From Sphingomonas sp. BT-65 (GTDB lineage: Bacteria; Pseudomonadota; Alphaproteobacteria; Sphingomonadales; Sphingomonadaceae): a stretch of DNA of 64,000 bases. Shown here one piece after another: positions 45,998-56,290 of the stretch. Below the pieces are notes generated by a model. That model had not been told where the DNA came from, made no database searches, and was given only the letters and a program-made list of their open reading frames with translations. Location of the stretch: positions 62,001 to 126,000 of the forward strand of contig NZ_JAPCIA010000001.1 of NCBI RefSeq assembly GCF_026107375.2. The letters are read 5' to 3'. The stretch's first letter is position 1; every line of letters begins with the position of its first letter. The translations under genes and the position numbers were made by a program.

Positions 45998-48937
45998 ATG
46001 TCCGCACGCCTCCACCTCCACACGATTCCGCCGCACCGGGCGTTCGCCGATGCGCTCGCCAAGGGCCTGATCGAGCGGTTCGGCAAGGATCCGATGCGCC
46101 TGGCGCGCGGGATCGTTTTGGTGCCAACCAATCGCGCCAAGCGCGCAATCACCGATGCGTTCGTGCGCGCCAGCGGGGGCGGGTTGCTGCTGCCGCGGCT
46201 GGTGGCGGTCGGGGATCCGGAGCTCGACGAGGCGGCAGGGCCGTTCCTTGACCCGGCGGATGACGAGGACCCGGTCCCGCCTGCAGTCGATCCGCTGCAG
46301 CGGCGGCTGATCCTGGCGCGGCTGGTGCAGGCGGCCCAGCCCGGGATCGACGCGGCGGAGGCGGTGCGGCTGGCCGGGGATTTGCGGCGCACGCTCGATC
46401 AGCTGCTGATCGAGGAGGTCGACCCCCGCCGGATGCGCGACATTGCGGCGGGCGAGCTGTCCGAGCATTGGCAGCGCTCGCTCGACCTGTTCGAGATCGT
46501 ACTGAGCAAATGGCCGCAAGAGCTTGGGAAGCTTGGGCGCATCGATCTGGCCGAGCGGCGCAACCGGCTACTCGACCGGGTCGCGATGCGCTGGCGGACC
46601 GATCCGCTCGACCGCTTCGTCTGCGCGGCGGGCATCACGACCTCCGCCCCGGCGATCGCGCGATTGCTGCGTGTCGTGGCTGGATTGCCGGCGGGAATGG
46701 TGGTGTTCCCGGGCGTCGATCTGGCGATGCCGGCGGAGGAATGGGCGATGCTCGGCCCGTTCGAACCGGACCCGGTGACCGGACGGCGCAAGCGCGCGCT
46801 CGAGACGCATCCGCAATTCCATTTGAAGCTGCTGATCGACCGGATGGGCGTGCAGCGTGGCGAGATCGAGCAATGGCGCGTCGCGACCGAGCTCGACGCG
46901 CTGCCCGCGCGGAGCAAGGCGATCGCGAGCGCGATGATGCCGGCTGAGCTCACCCGGGGGTGGAGCGACCTGCCAGCAGCCGAGCGCCGCCTCGGCGGCG
47001 TGAGCGGGCTCGAGGTGGCGACGCCGGCGGAAGAGGCGCAGGCGATCGCGCTGGCGCTGCGTGGGGCGCTGGAGGTCGAGGAACGCACCGCCGCGCTGGT
47101 GACGCCCGACCGCGCGCTGGCCAAGCGCGTGGCGGCGCATTGCGCGCGCTGGGGCATCGCGCTCGACGATTCGGCCGGCGCGCCGCTCGCCAGCCTGCCG
47201 CCCGGGACGTTGCTGCTCGCGCTCGCCGAGGCGGGCGCGCAGGCGTTCGCGCCGCTCGCCTTGCTGGCATTGCTCAAGCACCCGCTGGTCGCGGCCGGCG
47301 AGGACCGGCTGGCGTGGCTCGAAGGGGCGCGGTCGCTCGACCTCGCGCTGCGCGGGCCGCGCCCGGCGACCGGGCTGGCGGGGATCGAGGCGCACCTTGC
47401 AGATCCTGAAGGCCATGACGCGCATGTCCGGCGTGTCGCGCTGAGCTGGTGGCGTGAGATCGCGCCGACGTTGGCGCCGCTGGAAGCGCTCTATGCGGGC
47501 GGTGCGGCGCCGCTTCCCGGATTGCTGGCGCAGCTGCGCGAGACCGCGACGGCGCTGTGCGGCGAGGGGCTGTGGGGCCGCGCCGAGGGCCGCGCGGCGG
47601 CGGCGTTGCTCAACGATCTCGAGCGTGAGGCCGGGCATGGCCCGGCGCTGGTCGAGCCCGAGAGCCTCGCGGCGATGCTGCGCACGCTGATGGACGAGGT
47701 AGCGGTGCGGCCGCCGCAGGGCGGGCATCCGCGCCTCGCCATCTATGGCCTGATCGAGGCGCGATTGCAGACCGCGGACCTGGTGATCCTCGCCGGACTG
47801 AACGAGGGCGTGTGGCCGGGACTGCCCGCGCCCGACCCGTGGCTGGCGCCGCGCATCCGCAGCGAGCTGGGGCTGGCCGGGCTGGAGCGCCGGATCGGAC
47901 TTGCGGCGCATGACCTTGGACAAGGTCTCGGCGCGCGCGAGGTGCTGCTGACCCGGGCGAAGCGCGATGCGGGCGCGCCGACCATCGCCTCGCGCTTCTG
48001 GCTGCGGCTCGAAGCTTTGTCGGGCGGGCTCGAGCGCGCCACCGAGCTGGAGGCATGGGCGCGGGCGATCGACGATCCCGGCAAGCACGAGCCCGCGGCG
48101 CGGCCCGAGCCGAGCCCGCCCACCGCGAGACGCCCGCGCGTGATTCCGGTCACCGATGTCGACCGGCTCAAGGCCGACCCCTATGCCTTCTACGCCAAGC
48201 GCATGCTGCGGCTGCGGCAGCTCGACCCGGTCGATGCCGATCCGAGCGCGGCGTGGCGGGGGACAGCAGTGCATGACGTGCTGGAGAAATGGGCGAAGCT
48301 CGACGCGTGTGATCCGGAGGCGCTGGAGCCGCGCGTGCTGGCGATGCTCGCCCAGGCCCACCCGATGATGCGCGCACTGTGGCAGCCGCGGCTGATCGAG
48401 GCGGTGCGCTGGATCGTGCGCGAGATCGCGGCACGTCCGCAGCGGCGCGTGCTGGCGGTCGAGCAGGAAGGGGCGATCGATGTCGCCGGGGTGACGCTCA
48501 AGGGCAAGTTCGACCGGATCGACGCGATGGGCGACGGCACGCTCGGCATCGTCGACTACAAGACCGGCCAGCCGCCCAGCACCAGGGCGGTGCGCGCGGG
48601 GTACAGCCTGCAGCTCGGGCTGCTGGGGTTGATCGCCGAGCGGGGCGGTTTCGAGGGGATCGCGGGCCGCGCGAGCTGCTTCGAATATTGGTCGCTGGCG
48701 CGCAAGGGCGGCGAGTTCGGCTATGTCCAGTCGCCGGTGGATGCAGCGGGCAAATACGGGAAGATGCTGCCGGAAGAGTTCGTGCCCGTCGCCGCGGAGA
48801 ATTTCGCCGACACCGCGCGGGCCTATCTCACCGGCGACGCGCCGTTCACCGCCAAGCTGCACCCCGAATATGCGCCCTATTCGGAATATGACCAGCTGAT
48901 GCGCCGCGACGAATGGTATGGCCGTGAGCGGCGCTGA
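45998..48937 (+). CDS. addB: Double-strand-break repair protein AddB
   Basis: 979 residues from the ATG at 45998; the open frame upstream is non-coding. The N-terminus (LHLHTIPPHRAFADALAKGLIERFG and LARGIVLVPTNRAKRAITDAF) and the middle LAIYGLIEARLQTADLVILAGLNEGVWPG are typical of alphaproteobacterial AddB. The C-terminal RecB-type nuclease has VTDVDRLKADPYAFYAKRMLRL and GIVDYKTGQPP. With AddA it resects broken DNA ends for recombination. Its stop lies inside the addA start region (20-base overlap). Confidence 0.93.
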   Translation: MSARLHLHTIPPHRAFADALAKGLIERFGKDPMRLARGIVLVPTNRAKRAITDAFVRASGGGLLLPRLVAVGDPELDEAAGPFLDPADDEDPVPPAVDPLQRRLILARLVQAAQPGIDAAEAVRLAGDLRRTLDQLLIEEVDPRRMRDIAAGELSEHWQRSLDLFEIVLSKWPQELGKLGRIDLAERRNRLLDRVAMRWRTDPLDRFVCAAGITTSAPAIARLLRVVAGLPAGMVVFPGVDLAMPAEEWAMLGPFEPDPVTGRRKRALETHPQFHLKLLIDRMGVQRGEIEQWRVATELDALPARSKAIASAMMPAELTRGWSDLPAAERRLGGVSGLEVATPAEEAQAIALALRGALEVEERTAALVTPDRALAKRVAAHCARWGIALDDSAGAPLASLPPGTLLLALAEAGAQAFAPLALLALLKHPLVAAGEDRLAWLEGARSLDLALRGPRPATGLAGIEAHLADPEGHDAHVRRVALSWWREIAPTLAPLEALYAGGAAPLPGLLAQLRETATALCGEGLWGRAEGRAAAALLNDLEREAGHGPALVEPESLAAMLRTLMDEVAVRPPQGGHPRLAIYGLIEARLQTADLVILAGLNEGVWPGLPAPDPWLAPRIRSELGLAGLERRIGLAAHDLGQGLGAREVLLTRAKRDAGAPTIASRFWLRLEALSGGLERATELEAWARAIDDPGKHEPAARPEPSPPTARRPRVIPVTDVDRLKADPYAFYAKRMLRLRQLDPVDADPSAAWRGTAVHDVLEKWAKLDACDPEALEPRVLAMLAQAHPMMRALWQPRLIEAVRWIVREIAARPQRRVLAVEQEGAIDVAGVTLKGKFDRIDAMGDGTLGIVDYKTGQPPSTRAVRAGYSLQLGLLGLIAERGGFEGIAGRASCFEYWSLARKGGEFGYVQSPVDAAGKYGKMLPEEFVPVAAENFADTARAYLTGDAPFTAKLHPEYAPYSEYDQLMRRDEWYGRERR

Positions 48938-51900
48938 GGTCCGCGCGCTCGATGCGCTGGTCGGGAGCCAGGCCGCCGCGTCCGCTCCCGACGGCAGCGT
49001 GTGGCTGTCGGCGTCCGCAGGGACGGGCAAGACGCATGTCCTCGCCTCGCGCGTGTTCCGGCTGCTGCTGCGCGGGGTCGATCCCGGGGCGATCCTGTGC
49101 CTCACCTTCACCAAGGCCGGCGCAGCGGAAATGGCCGCGCGCGTGAACGGACGCCTGGCGTATTGGGTACGTGCGAAGCGGGGCGAGATCGCCAACGATC
49201 TCGCGGCACTGGGCGAGGATTTCGGGCCGGAACGAGTGGCATTCGCCCGCACGCTGTTCGCCAAGGTGCTCGACGCGCCAGGCGGCGGCCTGCGCATCCA
49301 GACGATCCACAGCTTCTGCCAGACCCTGCTGTCTTCCTTCCCGATCGAGGCAGGGCTGACTCCCGGCTTTCGTCCGCTCGAAGCGCGCGAGGAGACCGCG
49401 TTGGCGCGCGATACGCTGGCGGCGATGCTGGCGGATGCGGGGCGTGAGGGGCGGGATGGGCTGATCGATGCGGTCGGCGCGCTCAGCTTGCGGCTGGGCG
49501 AGGGCAAGGCCGAGGCCTTCCTCCACGCCTGCGCCAAGGCGCCTGATGCGATGGCCGCGCTGCCCTCGGGCATCCAGCCGTGGTTGCGCCGCGCGATGGG
49601 ATTGCCGCAGGGCGATGTGCTCGAGGAAGCCGCGCGCTGGTGCGCCGACGACAATTTCGACGTGGAGGGACTGCGCCGCATCGCCGACGCCAATTACGCT
49701 TGGGGCACGGCGACCGGAACCGAGGCGGCGGCGGTCGCGGAAGCGTGGCTCGCGGCGGATTCGGCGGCGCGGGTGGCGATGCTGGGCGAGCTCAAGAAGC
49801 TGGTGCTGACCGCCAAGGACGAGCCGAAGAAGGTGTCGTCCAGGCTCGCGGCGCTCGATCCGGATTACGAGATGCTCGCCGCCGAACTGGGCGAGGCGTG
49901 CATCGCGGTTGCCGGGATGATCGCGCGCGCCGGCTATGCCGACCTGCTCGCGCAGGGCCTCACCGCCGGGCGCGAATATGCCGCGGCCTATGCCCAGGCG
50001 AAGCGGCGTGCGGGCGCTGTCGATTTCGACGATCTGATCGGGCGCACCGTTGCGCTGCTCGACCAGCCGGGGATGGGCGACTGGATCCGCTTCAAGCTCG
50101 ACCAAGTGACCAGCCATGTGCTGATCGACGAGGCGCAGGACACCAACATCGCGCAGTGGCGCATCGTGCGCGCGCTGGCCGACGAGTTCTTCGCGGGCGA
50201 AGGCGCGCATGGCGAGGAGGTGCGCACGCTGTTCACCGTGGGCGACTACAAGCAGGCGATCTTCGGCTTCCAGGGCACCGATCCGGTCAATTTCGCCGCC
50301 GCGCACGTCCATTTCCGCGAGCGCTCGGCCGGCGCGCTGGAGACGCTGTCGCTGACGCACTCGTTCCGCTCGACCGCGCCGATCCTGGAGTTCGTCGACG
50401 CGGCGGTGGCGGCGCTGCCCGAGCCGGGGATGGGGACCGAGTCCGAAACGCATGCCAGCCGTGTCGCCGGGCCGGGCACCGTGACCCTGTGGCCACCGGT
50501 CGTCGCGGGCGGCGATCCGGAAGACGAGGAAGGCTGGATCGACGATGCGACGCGCGAGGTCGCCAGTCGCATCGCCCGGCAGATCAAGGCCTGGGTCGGC
50601 ACGCTTGAGCTGGAGAGCAAGGGACGGACGCTGCGGCCCGAGGATGTGATGATCCTGGTCAAGCGGCGCGGCGAACTCGCCTCGCTGCTGGTCGCGCGGC
50701 TGCATGCCGAGGGGGTGCCGGTCGCGGGGGTCGATCGCCTGCGGCTGAACGCGCCATTGGCGGTGCAGGATCTGCTCGCGGCGGTGCGCTTTGCCTTGCA
50801 GCCGGACGATGACCTCTCGCTGGCCGCATTGCTGGTGTCGCCGCTGATCGGGTGGAGCCAGGACGAGCTGATGCACGCCGCGATGCGCGAGCGCGGCAGC
50901 CTGTGGCGGCATCTGCGCGCAACCCTGCCCGACGCGCGGCTGGCCCCGCTCTACGGCCTGCTCGCGCGCGCTGACCTGATGACGCCGCATCGCTTCCTCG
51001 AGACGATCCTGTCAGGCGAGATGGACGGGCGGCGCAAGCTGTTGCGGCGGCTGGGCAGGGAAGCGCTCGACCCGATCGAGGAGCTGCTAACCGCCGCGCT
51101 CGGCTTCGAGGGGCTGGCGACCCCGACCCTGCAGCGCTTTCTCGACTGGTTCGACCGCGGCGATGTCGAGATCGTGCGCGATGCCGCGCAGCCGCAGGAC
51201 GCGGTGCGGGTAATGACCGCGCACGGGGCGAAGGGCCTGCAGGCGCCTTTGGTGATCCTCGCCGACGCCACTGCCGATCCGCAGGGCGGCAACCGCGGCG
51301 GCTTCGTCAAATGGGCGCCCGAGGGGCATGACGGCCCGGCCTTCCCGATCTTCCGCCCGGGCAAGGCCGAGCGCGGCGGGCGGGTGGATGCAACCGTCGC
51401 GCTGGCCGATGCGCGCGAGCTGGAGGAGCATTGGCGGCTGTTCTACGTCGCCGCGACCCGCGCCGAGGAGCGGTTGGTGATCGCGGGCGCGATCGGGCCG
51501 AAGGCGAAGGGGGAGGCACCGGCGGCGAGCTGGTATGCGGCGTCGCGCGCGGCGTTCGATGCGCTGGGTGTGGCGGACGACGAGAACGAGCGAACCTTCA
51601 TCGGCAGCCGCCCGCAACCGCCAATCGCGCGCAAGCCGCGCGGGGCTCCGGTGACGGAGGCGGCGGTCGAACTGCCCGGCTGGGTCAGGGCGCCCGCACC
51701 GGTCGAGGCTCGCCCGCCGCGTCCGCTCGCGCCGTCTTCCCTGGGGGATGATCTGGTCGCCGATCCGCCGCCCGGACCCGCGCTGCGTGCCGCGGCCGAG
51801 CGGGGACGGTTGATCCACGCGTTGCTGGAGCGTTTGCCCGCCGTTGCGATCGAACGGCGTGCCGAGGCGGCCGATCGCTGGCTGGCCGGCGCGGGAGGTG

Positions 51901-52325
51901 TGGCCGACGCTTCAGCACGTGCCGAGCTCGCCGCGGCGGCGCTGGGTGTGCTCGCTGACTCGCGCTTCGCTGCGCTGTTCGGGTCGGAGGCGCTGGCCGA
52001 GGCGCCGATCGCAGCGGTGGTGGCGGGCGGGCATGTCGTGTCAGGCACCGCCGACCGGCTGCTGGTAACCGGGGATCGCGTGCTCGTTGTCGACTTCAAG
52101 ACCGGACGCCGCGCGCCGGCTTCGCTGGATGAGGTGCCGCCCTATCACGTGCGCCAGATGGCCGCCTATGTCGCGGCGCTGGAGGTGGTGTTTCCGGGTC
52201 GCCGGGTCGAAGCGGGGCTGCTTTACACCGCCACGCCGGTGCTGTTTGCGCTGCCGGACGATCTGGTTGCGGCGCACAAGCCGGGCTTCGTGGCCACGGA
52301 GCAAAGCTTGAGCTCAAACGCTTGA
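48918..52325 (+). CDS. addA: Double-strand-break repair helicase AddA
   Basis: 1135 residues. It is a UvrD-type superfamily-1 helicase: SASAGTGKTHVLASR (Walker A), LCLTFTKAGAAEMAAR, IDEAQDTNIAQWRI (motif II), FTVGDYKQAIFGFQG, and MTAHGAKGLQAPLVILAD. A C-terminal nuclease domain has LVVDFKTGRRAP. AddAB replaces RecBCD in alphaproteobacteria. The ATG at 48918 overlaps addB; a GTG two codons in is an alternative. Confidence 0.94.
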   Translation: MAVSGAEVRALDALVGSQAAASAPDGSVWLSASAGTGKTHVLASRVFRLLLRGVDPGAILCLTFTKAGAAEMAARVNGRLAYWVRAKRGEIANDLAALGEDFGPERVAFARTLFAKVLDAPGGGLRIQTIHSFCQTLLSSFPIEAGLTPGFRPLEAREETALARDTLAAMLADAGREGRDGLIDAVGALSLRLGEGKAEAFLHACAKAPDAMAALPSGIQPWLRRAMGLPQGDVLEEAARWCADDNFDVEGLRRIADANYAWGTATGTEAAAVAEAWLAADSAARVAMLGELKKLVLTAKDEPKKVSSRLAALDPDYEMLAAELGEACIAVAGMIARAGYADLLAQGLTAGREYAAAYAQAKRRAGAVDFDDLIGRTVALLDQPGMGDWIRFKLDQVTSHVLIDEAQDTNIAQWRIVRALADEFFAGEGAHGEEVRTLFTVGDYKQAIFGFQGTDPVNFAAAHVHFRERSAGALETLSLTHSFRSTAPILEFVDAAVAALPEPGMGTESETHASRVAGPGTVTLWPPVVAGGDPEDEEGWIDDATREVASRIARQIKAWVGTLELESKGRTLRPEDVMILVKRRGELASLLVARLHAEGVPVAGVDRLRLNAPLAVQDLLAAVRFALQPDDDLSLAALLVSPLIGWSQDELMHAAMRERGSLWRHLRATLPDARLAPLYGLLARADLMTPHRFLETILSGEMDGRRKLLRRLGREALDPIEELLTAALGFEGLATPTLQRFLDWFDRGDVEIVRDAAQPQDAVRVMTAHGAKGLQAPLVILADATADPQGGNRGGFVKWAPEGHDGPAFPIFRPGKAERGGRVDATVALADARELEEHWRLFYVAATRAEERLVIAGAIGPKAKGEAPAASWYAASRAAFDALGVADDENERTFIGSRPQPPIARKPRGAPVTEAAVELPGWVRAPAPVEARPPRPLAPSSLGDDLVADPPPGPALRAAAERGRLIHALLERLPAVAIERRAEAADRWLAGAGGVADASARAELAAAALGVLADSRFAALFGSEALAEAPIAAVVAGGHVVSGTADRLLVTGDRVLVVDFKTGRRAPASLDEVPPYHVRQMAAYVAALEVVFPGRRVEAGLLYTATPVLFALPDDLVAAHKPGFVATEQSLSSNA

Positions 52326-52377
52326 GAGGCGCGGGCCGCCTCCCTAGGTTGGCGCCAACCGAACAGGAGATTTGAAA

Positions 52378-52704
52378 ATGGCCAAGGCCGTTACCGATGC
52401 AAGCTTCGAAGCCGACGTCCTTCAGTCGGACAAGCCCGTCCTCGTCGATTTCTGGGCCGAGTGGTGCGGGCCGTGCAAGATCATCGGGCCGAGCCTGGAG
52501 GAATTGGCCGAGGAACTGGCCGACAAGGTGACGATCACCAAGCTCAACATCGAGGAGAATCCGGACACGCCCGGCAACCTCGGCATTCGCGGTATCCCGA
52601 CTTTGTTTGTCTACAAGGATGGCGAGAAGGTCGCACAGCAGATCGGCATCGCCGAGATCTCGACCAAGTCAAAGCTCAAGGCGTGGATCGAGAGCGTGGT
52701 ATGA
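52378..52704 (+). CDS. trxA: Thioredoxin
   Basis: 108 residues from the ATG at 52378 behind AGGAGA; a TTG two codons upstream is less likely. The active site is WCGPC (C30, C33). GIRGIPTLFVYKDG is typical. It reduces disulfides, including those of ribonucleotide reductase and peroxiredoxins, in the cytoplasm. It lies 52 bases behind addA, a common order in this group. Confidence 0.96.
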   Translation: MAKAVTDASFEADVLQSDKPVLVDFWAEWCGPCKIIGPSLEELAEELADKVTITKLNIEENPDTPGNLGIRGIPTLFVYKDGEKVAQQIGIAEISTKSKLKAWIESVV

Positions 52705-52729
52705 CGGCAGCCACCTAGCGATGCTGAAC

Positions 52730-52765
52730 GAAAGCGGGCGGAGTCATCGTGGCCCCGCCCGTTTC
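52730..52765. terminator. Hairpin between trxA and the convergent small gene
   Basis: CGGGCGG near 52735 and CCGCCCG near 52756 pair, and the flanking GAAA/TTTC extends the stem with one bulged G. It is followed by ATTCC rather than a T-run. It serves both convergent genes. Confidence 0.5.
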
Positions 52766-52777
52766 GATTCCGATCGC

Positions 52778-53062
52778 TCAGTAGCGGCGATCGTAGCGGT
52801 CGCGGCGATCGTAACGATCGTAGCGGTCGCCGCGGCGGTCATAGTCGCGATAGCCGGCGCGGGCGCGGGCGATCTCGCGGCGGCATTCGCGCTGCTCGCG
52901 GCGATATTCGTAGCGGTTGCGGGCGCGGCGCAGTTCGCGGGCGCATTCGCGCTGCTCCTGACGGACCTCGCTGCGGCGCGATCCATAGCGCTGGGCCTCG
53001 GCGGGAGCGATGGACACCAGCAGACTGGCACCCAGCGTCGCTGCAAGAACGAAGATTCGCAT
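52778..53062 (-). CDS. Small exported Arg/Tyr-rich protein
   Basis: 94 residues from the ATG at 53062 (MRIFVLAATLGASLLVSIAPAEAQ, a clear signal peptide). The mature part is rich in Arg, Glu and Tyr: RSEVRQEQRECARELRRARNR, then near-repeats of RRDRYDRRY at the C-terminus, encoded by tandem copies of GCGGTCGYRRCGATCG-like units. Two Cys residues may pair. Function is unknown. Confidence 0.7.
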   Translation of the reverse strand: MRIFVLAATLGASLLVSIAPAEAQRYGSRRSEVRQEQRECARELRRARNRYEYRREQRECRREIARARAGYRDYDRRGDRYDRYDRRDRYDRRY

Positions 53063-53224
53063 TTCGGCTCTCCATGTGCTCATCCGGGGACGTTCCCCAG
53101 GCGGATGATCATAGATACGCAACGCTACATGAACCCGTAGCGACGGCCGGCTTATCCCGCGTTCAGGACAGCGGTGGTCGATGACGGCGGCAAGTATATC
53201 CTGCCGGGAAAACGGCAGGCAACG

Positions 53225-54448
53225 CTAGCTGCGATAATCGGCGTTGATCGAGATATAGCCATGGGTCAGGTCGCAGGTCCACACGGTGGCGCGGCCCTCG
53301 CCAAGATCCAGATCGACGCCGATCTCGATGTCCTGGCCCTTGAGATGCGCGGCGACGGGGGCTTCGTCATAGCCCTCGACCGCGAGGCCCCCCTGCGCCA
53401 CCTGCACCCCGCCGAAAGTGATCGCGAGGCGGTCGCGGTCGGCGGGCTCGCCGGCCTTGCCGATCGCCATGACGATGCGGCCCCAATTGGCGTCCTCGCC
53501 CGCGATCGCGGTCTTGACCAGCGGCGAGTTGGCGATGCTGAGCGCGATGCGGTGCGCGCTGCGGTCGCTCTCGGCGCCGTCGACGTCGATGCGGATGAAC
53601 TTGGACGCGCCCTCGCCGTCGCGCACGACGAGATGGGCGAGGCGGAGGCAAAGGTCGGCGAGCGCGGCACGGAAGGCGTCGGCGCCGTCGTCATCCTCGT
53701 CGGCGAGCGGCGCATTGCCCGCCGTGCCGGTGGCGAAGGCGAGGACGGTGTCGCTGGTCGAGGTGTCGCTGTCGACGGTGATGCACGAGAAGCTCCTCGC
53801 GTTCGCGTCGGACAGCGCGCGCTGGAGGAAGGCGGGATCGACCGCAGCGTCGGTGAAGACATAGCCGAGCATCGTCGCCATGTCGGGCGCGATCATGCCG
53901 CTGCCCTTGATGATGCCGACCAGGCTCACCGTCTTGCCGCCGACGACCGCGGTGGTGACCGCGCCCTTCTCGAAGGTGTCGGTGGTGCCGATCGTCTTTG
54001 CCGCATCCTCCCAGCCGCACGGCGCCGCGGCGAAGGCGGCGTCGAGGCCCGCCTCGGCCTTGTCGATCGGCAGCGGCACGCCGATCACACCGGTCGAGGA
54101 GACGAACACGTCCGAGGGCTGGCAGTTCAGATGCCCTGCGACCCGCGCCGCGATCGCCTCGACCGCCGCGCGGCCGCGGTTGCCGGTGAAGGCGTTGCTG
54201 TTTCCGGCGTTAACGACGAGCGCACGCGCCTTGCCCAGCACCAGCGCCTCGCGGCACCATTCCACTTCGGGCGAGGGGCATTTGCTGGTGGTGGTGACGC
54301 CCGCCACCGCCGTGCCCTCGTCGAGCGTGACGAAGGTCAGGTCGCAGCGGTCCCATTCCTTGTAGCGCGCGCGGGCGACGCGCAGGGTGACGCCCGCGAT
54401 CGGCGGGAGATAGGGGAAGCCGAGCGGGGCGAGGGGCGAACGCTGCAT
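53225..54448 (-). CDS. argJ: Bifunctional ornithine acetyltransferase/N-acetylglutamate synthase
   Basis: 407 residues from the ATG at 54448. It transfers acetyl from acetylornithine to glutamate in arginine synthesis. The autocleavage site is in APDMATMLGYVFTDA, between A191 and T192, giving alpha and beta subunits. KCPSPEVEWCREAL, VNAGNSNAFTGNRG and VSSTGVIGVPLPIDK are typical. This is opposite in direction of metabolism to the ast operon. A family-A repeat lies upstream. Confidence 0.95.
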   Translation of the reverse strand: MQRSPLAPLGFPYLPPIAGVTLRVARARYKEWDRCDLTFVTLDEGTAVAGVTTTSKCPSPEVEWCREALVLGKARALVVNAGNSNAFTGNRGRAAVEAIAARVAGHLNCQPSDVFVSSTGVIGVPLPIDKAEAGLDAAFAAAPCGWEDAAKTIGTTDTFEKGAVTTAVVGGKTVSLVGIIKGSGMIAPDMATMLGYVFTDAAVDPAFLQRALSDANARSFSCITVDSDTSTSDTVLAFATGTAGNAPLADEDDDGADAFRAALADLCLRLAHLVVRDGEGASKFIRIDVDGAESDRSAHRIALSIANSPLVKTAIAGEDANWGRIVMAIGKAGEPADRDRLAITFGGVQVAQGGLAVEGYDEAPVAAHLKGQDIEIGVDLDLGEGRATVWTCDLTHGYISINADYRS

Positions 54449-54468
54449 TGATGATCCTATATTCTCAC

Positions 54469-54573
54469 CGTCACCCCGGCCCTGTGCTGGGGTCCACGGT
54501 TGGGCAGCCAATGCCCTGTCACCTTGACCGCAGCATCTGCCGCGCGGTGGACCCCGGCACAAGGCCGGGGTGA
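54469..54573. repeat. Dispersed intergenic inverted repeat, family A (second copy)
   Basis: Arms CCCCGGCCCTGTGCTGGGG (left, from about 54474) and CCCCGGCACAAGGCCGGGG (right, to about 54568) pair nearly fully, as in the copy at 5155-5260. The length of 105 bases is also the same. It lies between argJ and leuA, both on the minus strand. Confidence 0.8.
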
Positions 54574-54582
54574 CGAACTGGA

Positions 54583-56247
54583 TTACTGGACCGCCCCAGC
54601 CGCACTCAGTACCGCACGGACGCTGGCGGTGGCGACGTCCTCGTCGATGCCGACGCCCCAGACGGTGCGCCCGTCCGCGGTGCGGCATTCGACATAGGCG
54701 GCAGCCTGCGCGCCCGAGCCGTGGCCGATCGCGTGCTCGGCATAATCGGCGATGTCGAGATCGACGCCGAAGCCCTCGCGCATCGCCGCGACGACGCTGG
54801 AGATGAGCCCGTTGCCGCGGCCGCTCACCGATTGCTGCGCGCCGTTCACCTCGATCGCGCCAGCGAAGATGCGGTCGCCATTGGGCGCGCGCGTCTCGTC
54901 ATAAGCGCCCAGCGTGAAGCGCTGCGGATGCTCGAGGCGATAGGCTTCGACGAAGGCGCGCCAGATGTCCTGCGCGTTGAGCTCGCGGCTGCTCTCGTCG
55001 GCCAGGCGCTGGACGTGGCGGCTGAAATCGGCCTGGAGCCGCTTGGGCAGCTTGAGCCCCTTGTCCTGTTCCAGCACCCAGGCGACGCCGCCCTTGCCCG
55101 ATTGCGAGTTGACGCGGATCACCGCCTCGTAGCTGCGGCCCAAATCGGCGGGGTCGATCGGGAGATAGGGCACCTCCCAATATTCGTCGTTGCGCGCGTC
55201 CTGCGCCGCGAAGCCCTTCTTGATCGCGTCCTGATGGCTGCCGGAGAAAGCGGTGAACACCAAGTCGCCGGCATAGGGCGTGCGCGGGTGGACCTGGATG
55301 TTGGTGCAATATTGCACCGTGTTCACGATCTCGTCGATGTCCGAGAAATCGAGCCCGGGGTTCACCCCCTGCGTGTACAGGTTGAGCGCGACGGTCACGA
55401 GGTCGCAATTGCCGGTGCGCTCGCCATTGCCGAGCAGGCAGCCCTCGACACGGTCGGCGCCGGCCATCAGGCCGAGCTCGGCGGCTGCCACGCCGGTACC
55501 GCGATCGTTATGCGTGTGCAGCGACACCACCACCGCATCGCGGCTCGGGATGTTGCGGCAGAACCACTCGATCTGGTCGGCATAGATGTTGGGCGTCGCT
55601 GCCTCGACCGTCGCGGGCAGGTTGAAGATGATCGGCTTGTCCGGGCTCGGCTGCAGCACGTCCATCACCGCCGCACACACCTCGACCGAGAAGTCGAGCT
55701 CGGCGGTCGAGAAGGTCTCGGGCGAATATTGGAAATGCCAGTCGGTGTCCGGCTGGGCGGCGGCGCAGTCGCGCAGCACCTTGGCGCCCTCGACCGCGAT
55801 GCCCTTGATCTCCTCGCGGCTCATCCCGAACACGATCCGCCGCCACGCGGGGGAGACCGCGTTGTAGAGATGGACGATCGCCTTGGGCGCGCCGCGCAGG
55901 CTCGCGAAGCTGGTCTCGATCAGGTCGCGGCGCGATTGCGTCAGCACCTGCACGATCACGTCGTCCGGGATGCGGCTGTCGCGCACCAGGCTCGAGATGA
56001 AGTCGAACTCGGTCGCCCCGGCGGCGGGGAAGCCGACCTCGATCTCCTTGACCCCGACGCGGCAGAGCAGCTCGAAGAAGCGAGTCTTCTTCTCGGCGTC
56101 CATCGGATCGATCAGCGCCTGGTTGCCGTCGCGCATGTCGGTGGAGAGCCAGCGCGGCGCGCGGGTGATGGTACGGTTCGGCCATTGCCGGTCGGGCAGG
56201 TCGACCTGAGGGAAGGGGCGGTATTTGACGCTGGGGTCGCGCAACAT
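54583..56247 (-). CDS. leuA: 2-isopropylmalate synthase
   Basis: 554 residues of the longer LeuA type. It joins acetyl-CoA and 2-oxoisovalerate in leucine synthesis. The start [23 protein letters not shown] is family-typical, followed by [30 protein letters not shown], and the metal-binding [15 protein letters not shown]. The C-terminal regulatory domain (about residues 420-554, including [17 protein letters not shown]) should give leucine feedback. A long inverted repeat lies in its leader. The gene stands alone. Confidence 0.95.
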   Translation of the reverse strand: MLRDPSVKYRPFPQVDLPDRQWPNRTITRAPRWLSTDMRDGNQALIDPMDAEKKTRFFELLCRVGVKEIEVGFPAAGATEFDFISSLVRDSRIPDDVIVQVLTQSRRDLIETSFASLRGAPKAIVHLYNAVSPAWRRIVFGMSREEIKGIAVEGAKVLRDCAAAQPDTDWHFQYSPETFSTAELDFSVEVCAAVMDVLQPSPDKPIIFNLPATVEAATPNIYADQIEWFCRNIPSRDAVVVSLHTHNDRGTGVAAAELGLMAGADRVEGCLLGNGERTGNCDLVTVALNLYTQGVNPGLDFSDIDEIVNTVQYCTNIQVHPRTPYAGDLVFTAFSGSHQDAIKKGFAAQDARNDEYWEVPYLPIDPADLGRSYEAVIRVNSQSGKGGVAWVLEQDKGLKLPKRLQADFSRHVQRLADESSRELNAQDIWRAFVEAYRLEHPQRFTLGAYDETRAPNGDRIFAGAIEVNGAQQSVSGRGNGLISSVVAAMREGFGVDLDIADYAEHAIGHGSGAQAAAYVECRTADGRTVWGVGIDEDVATASVRAVLSAAGAVQ

Positions 56248-56290
56248 TTGCGGTCTCGCTTCGAAATCGTGGCGTTCGGGGTTCGGTCTA

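Noticed and set aside
46568..49693. 1041-residue minus-strand open frame over addB and addA
   Set aside because: It crosses two well-supported plus-strand genes and has low-complexity Arg/Ala/Ser composition typical of a shadow frame.
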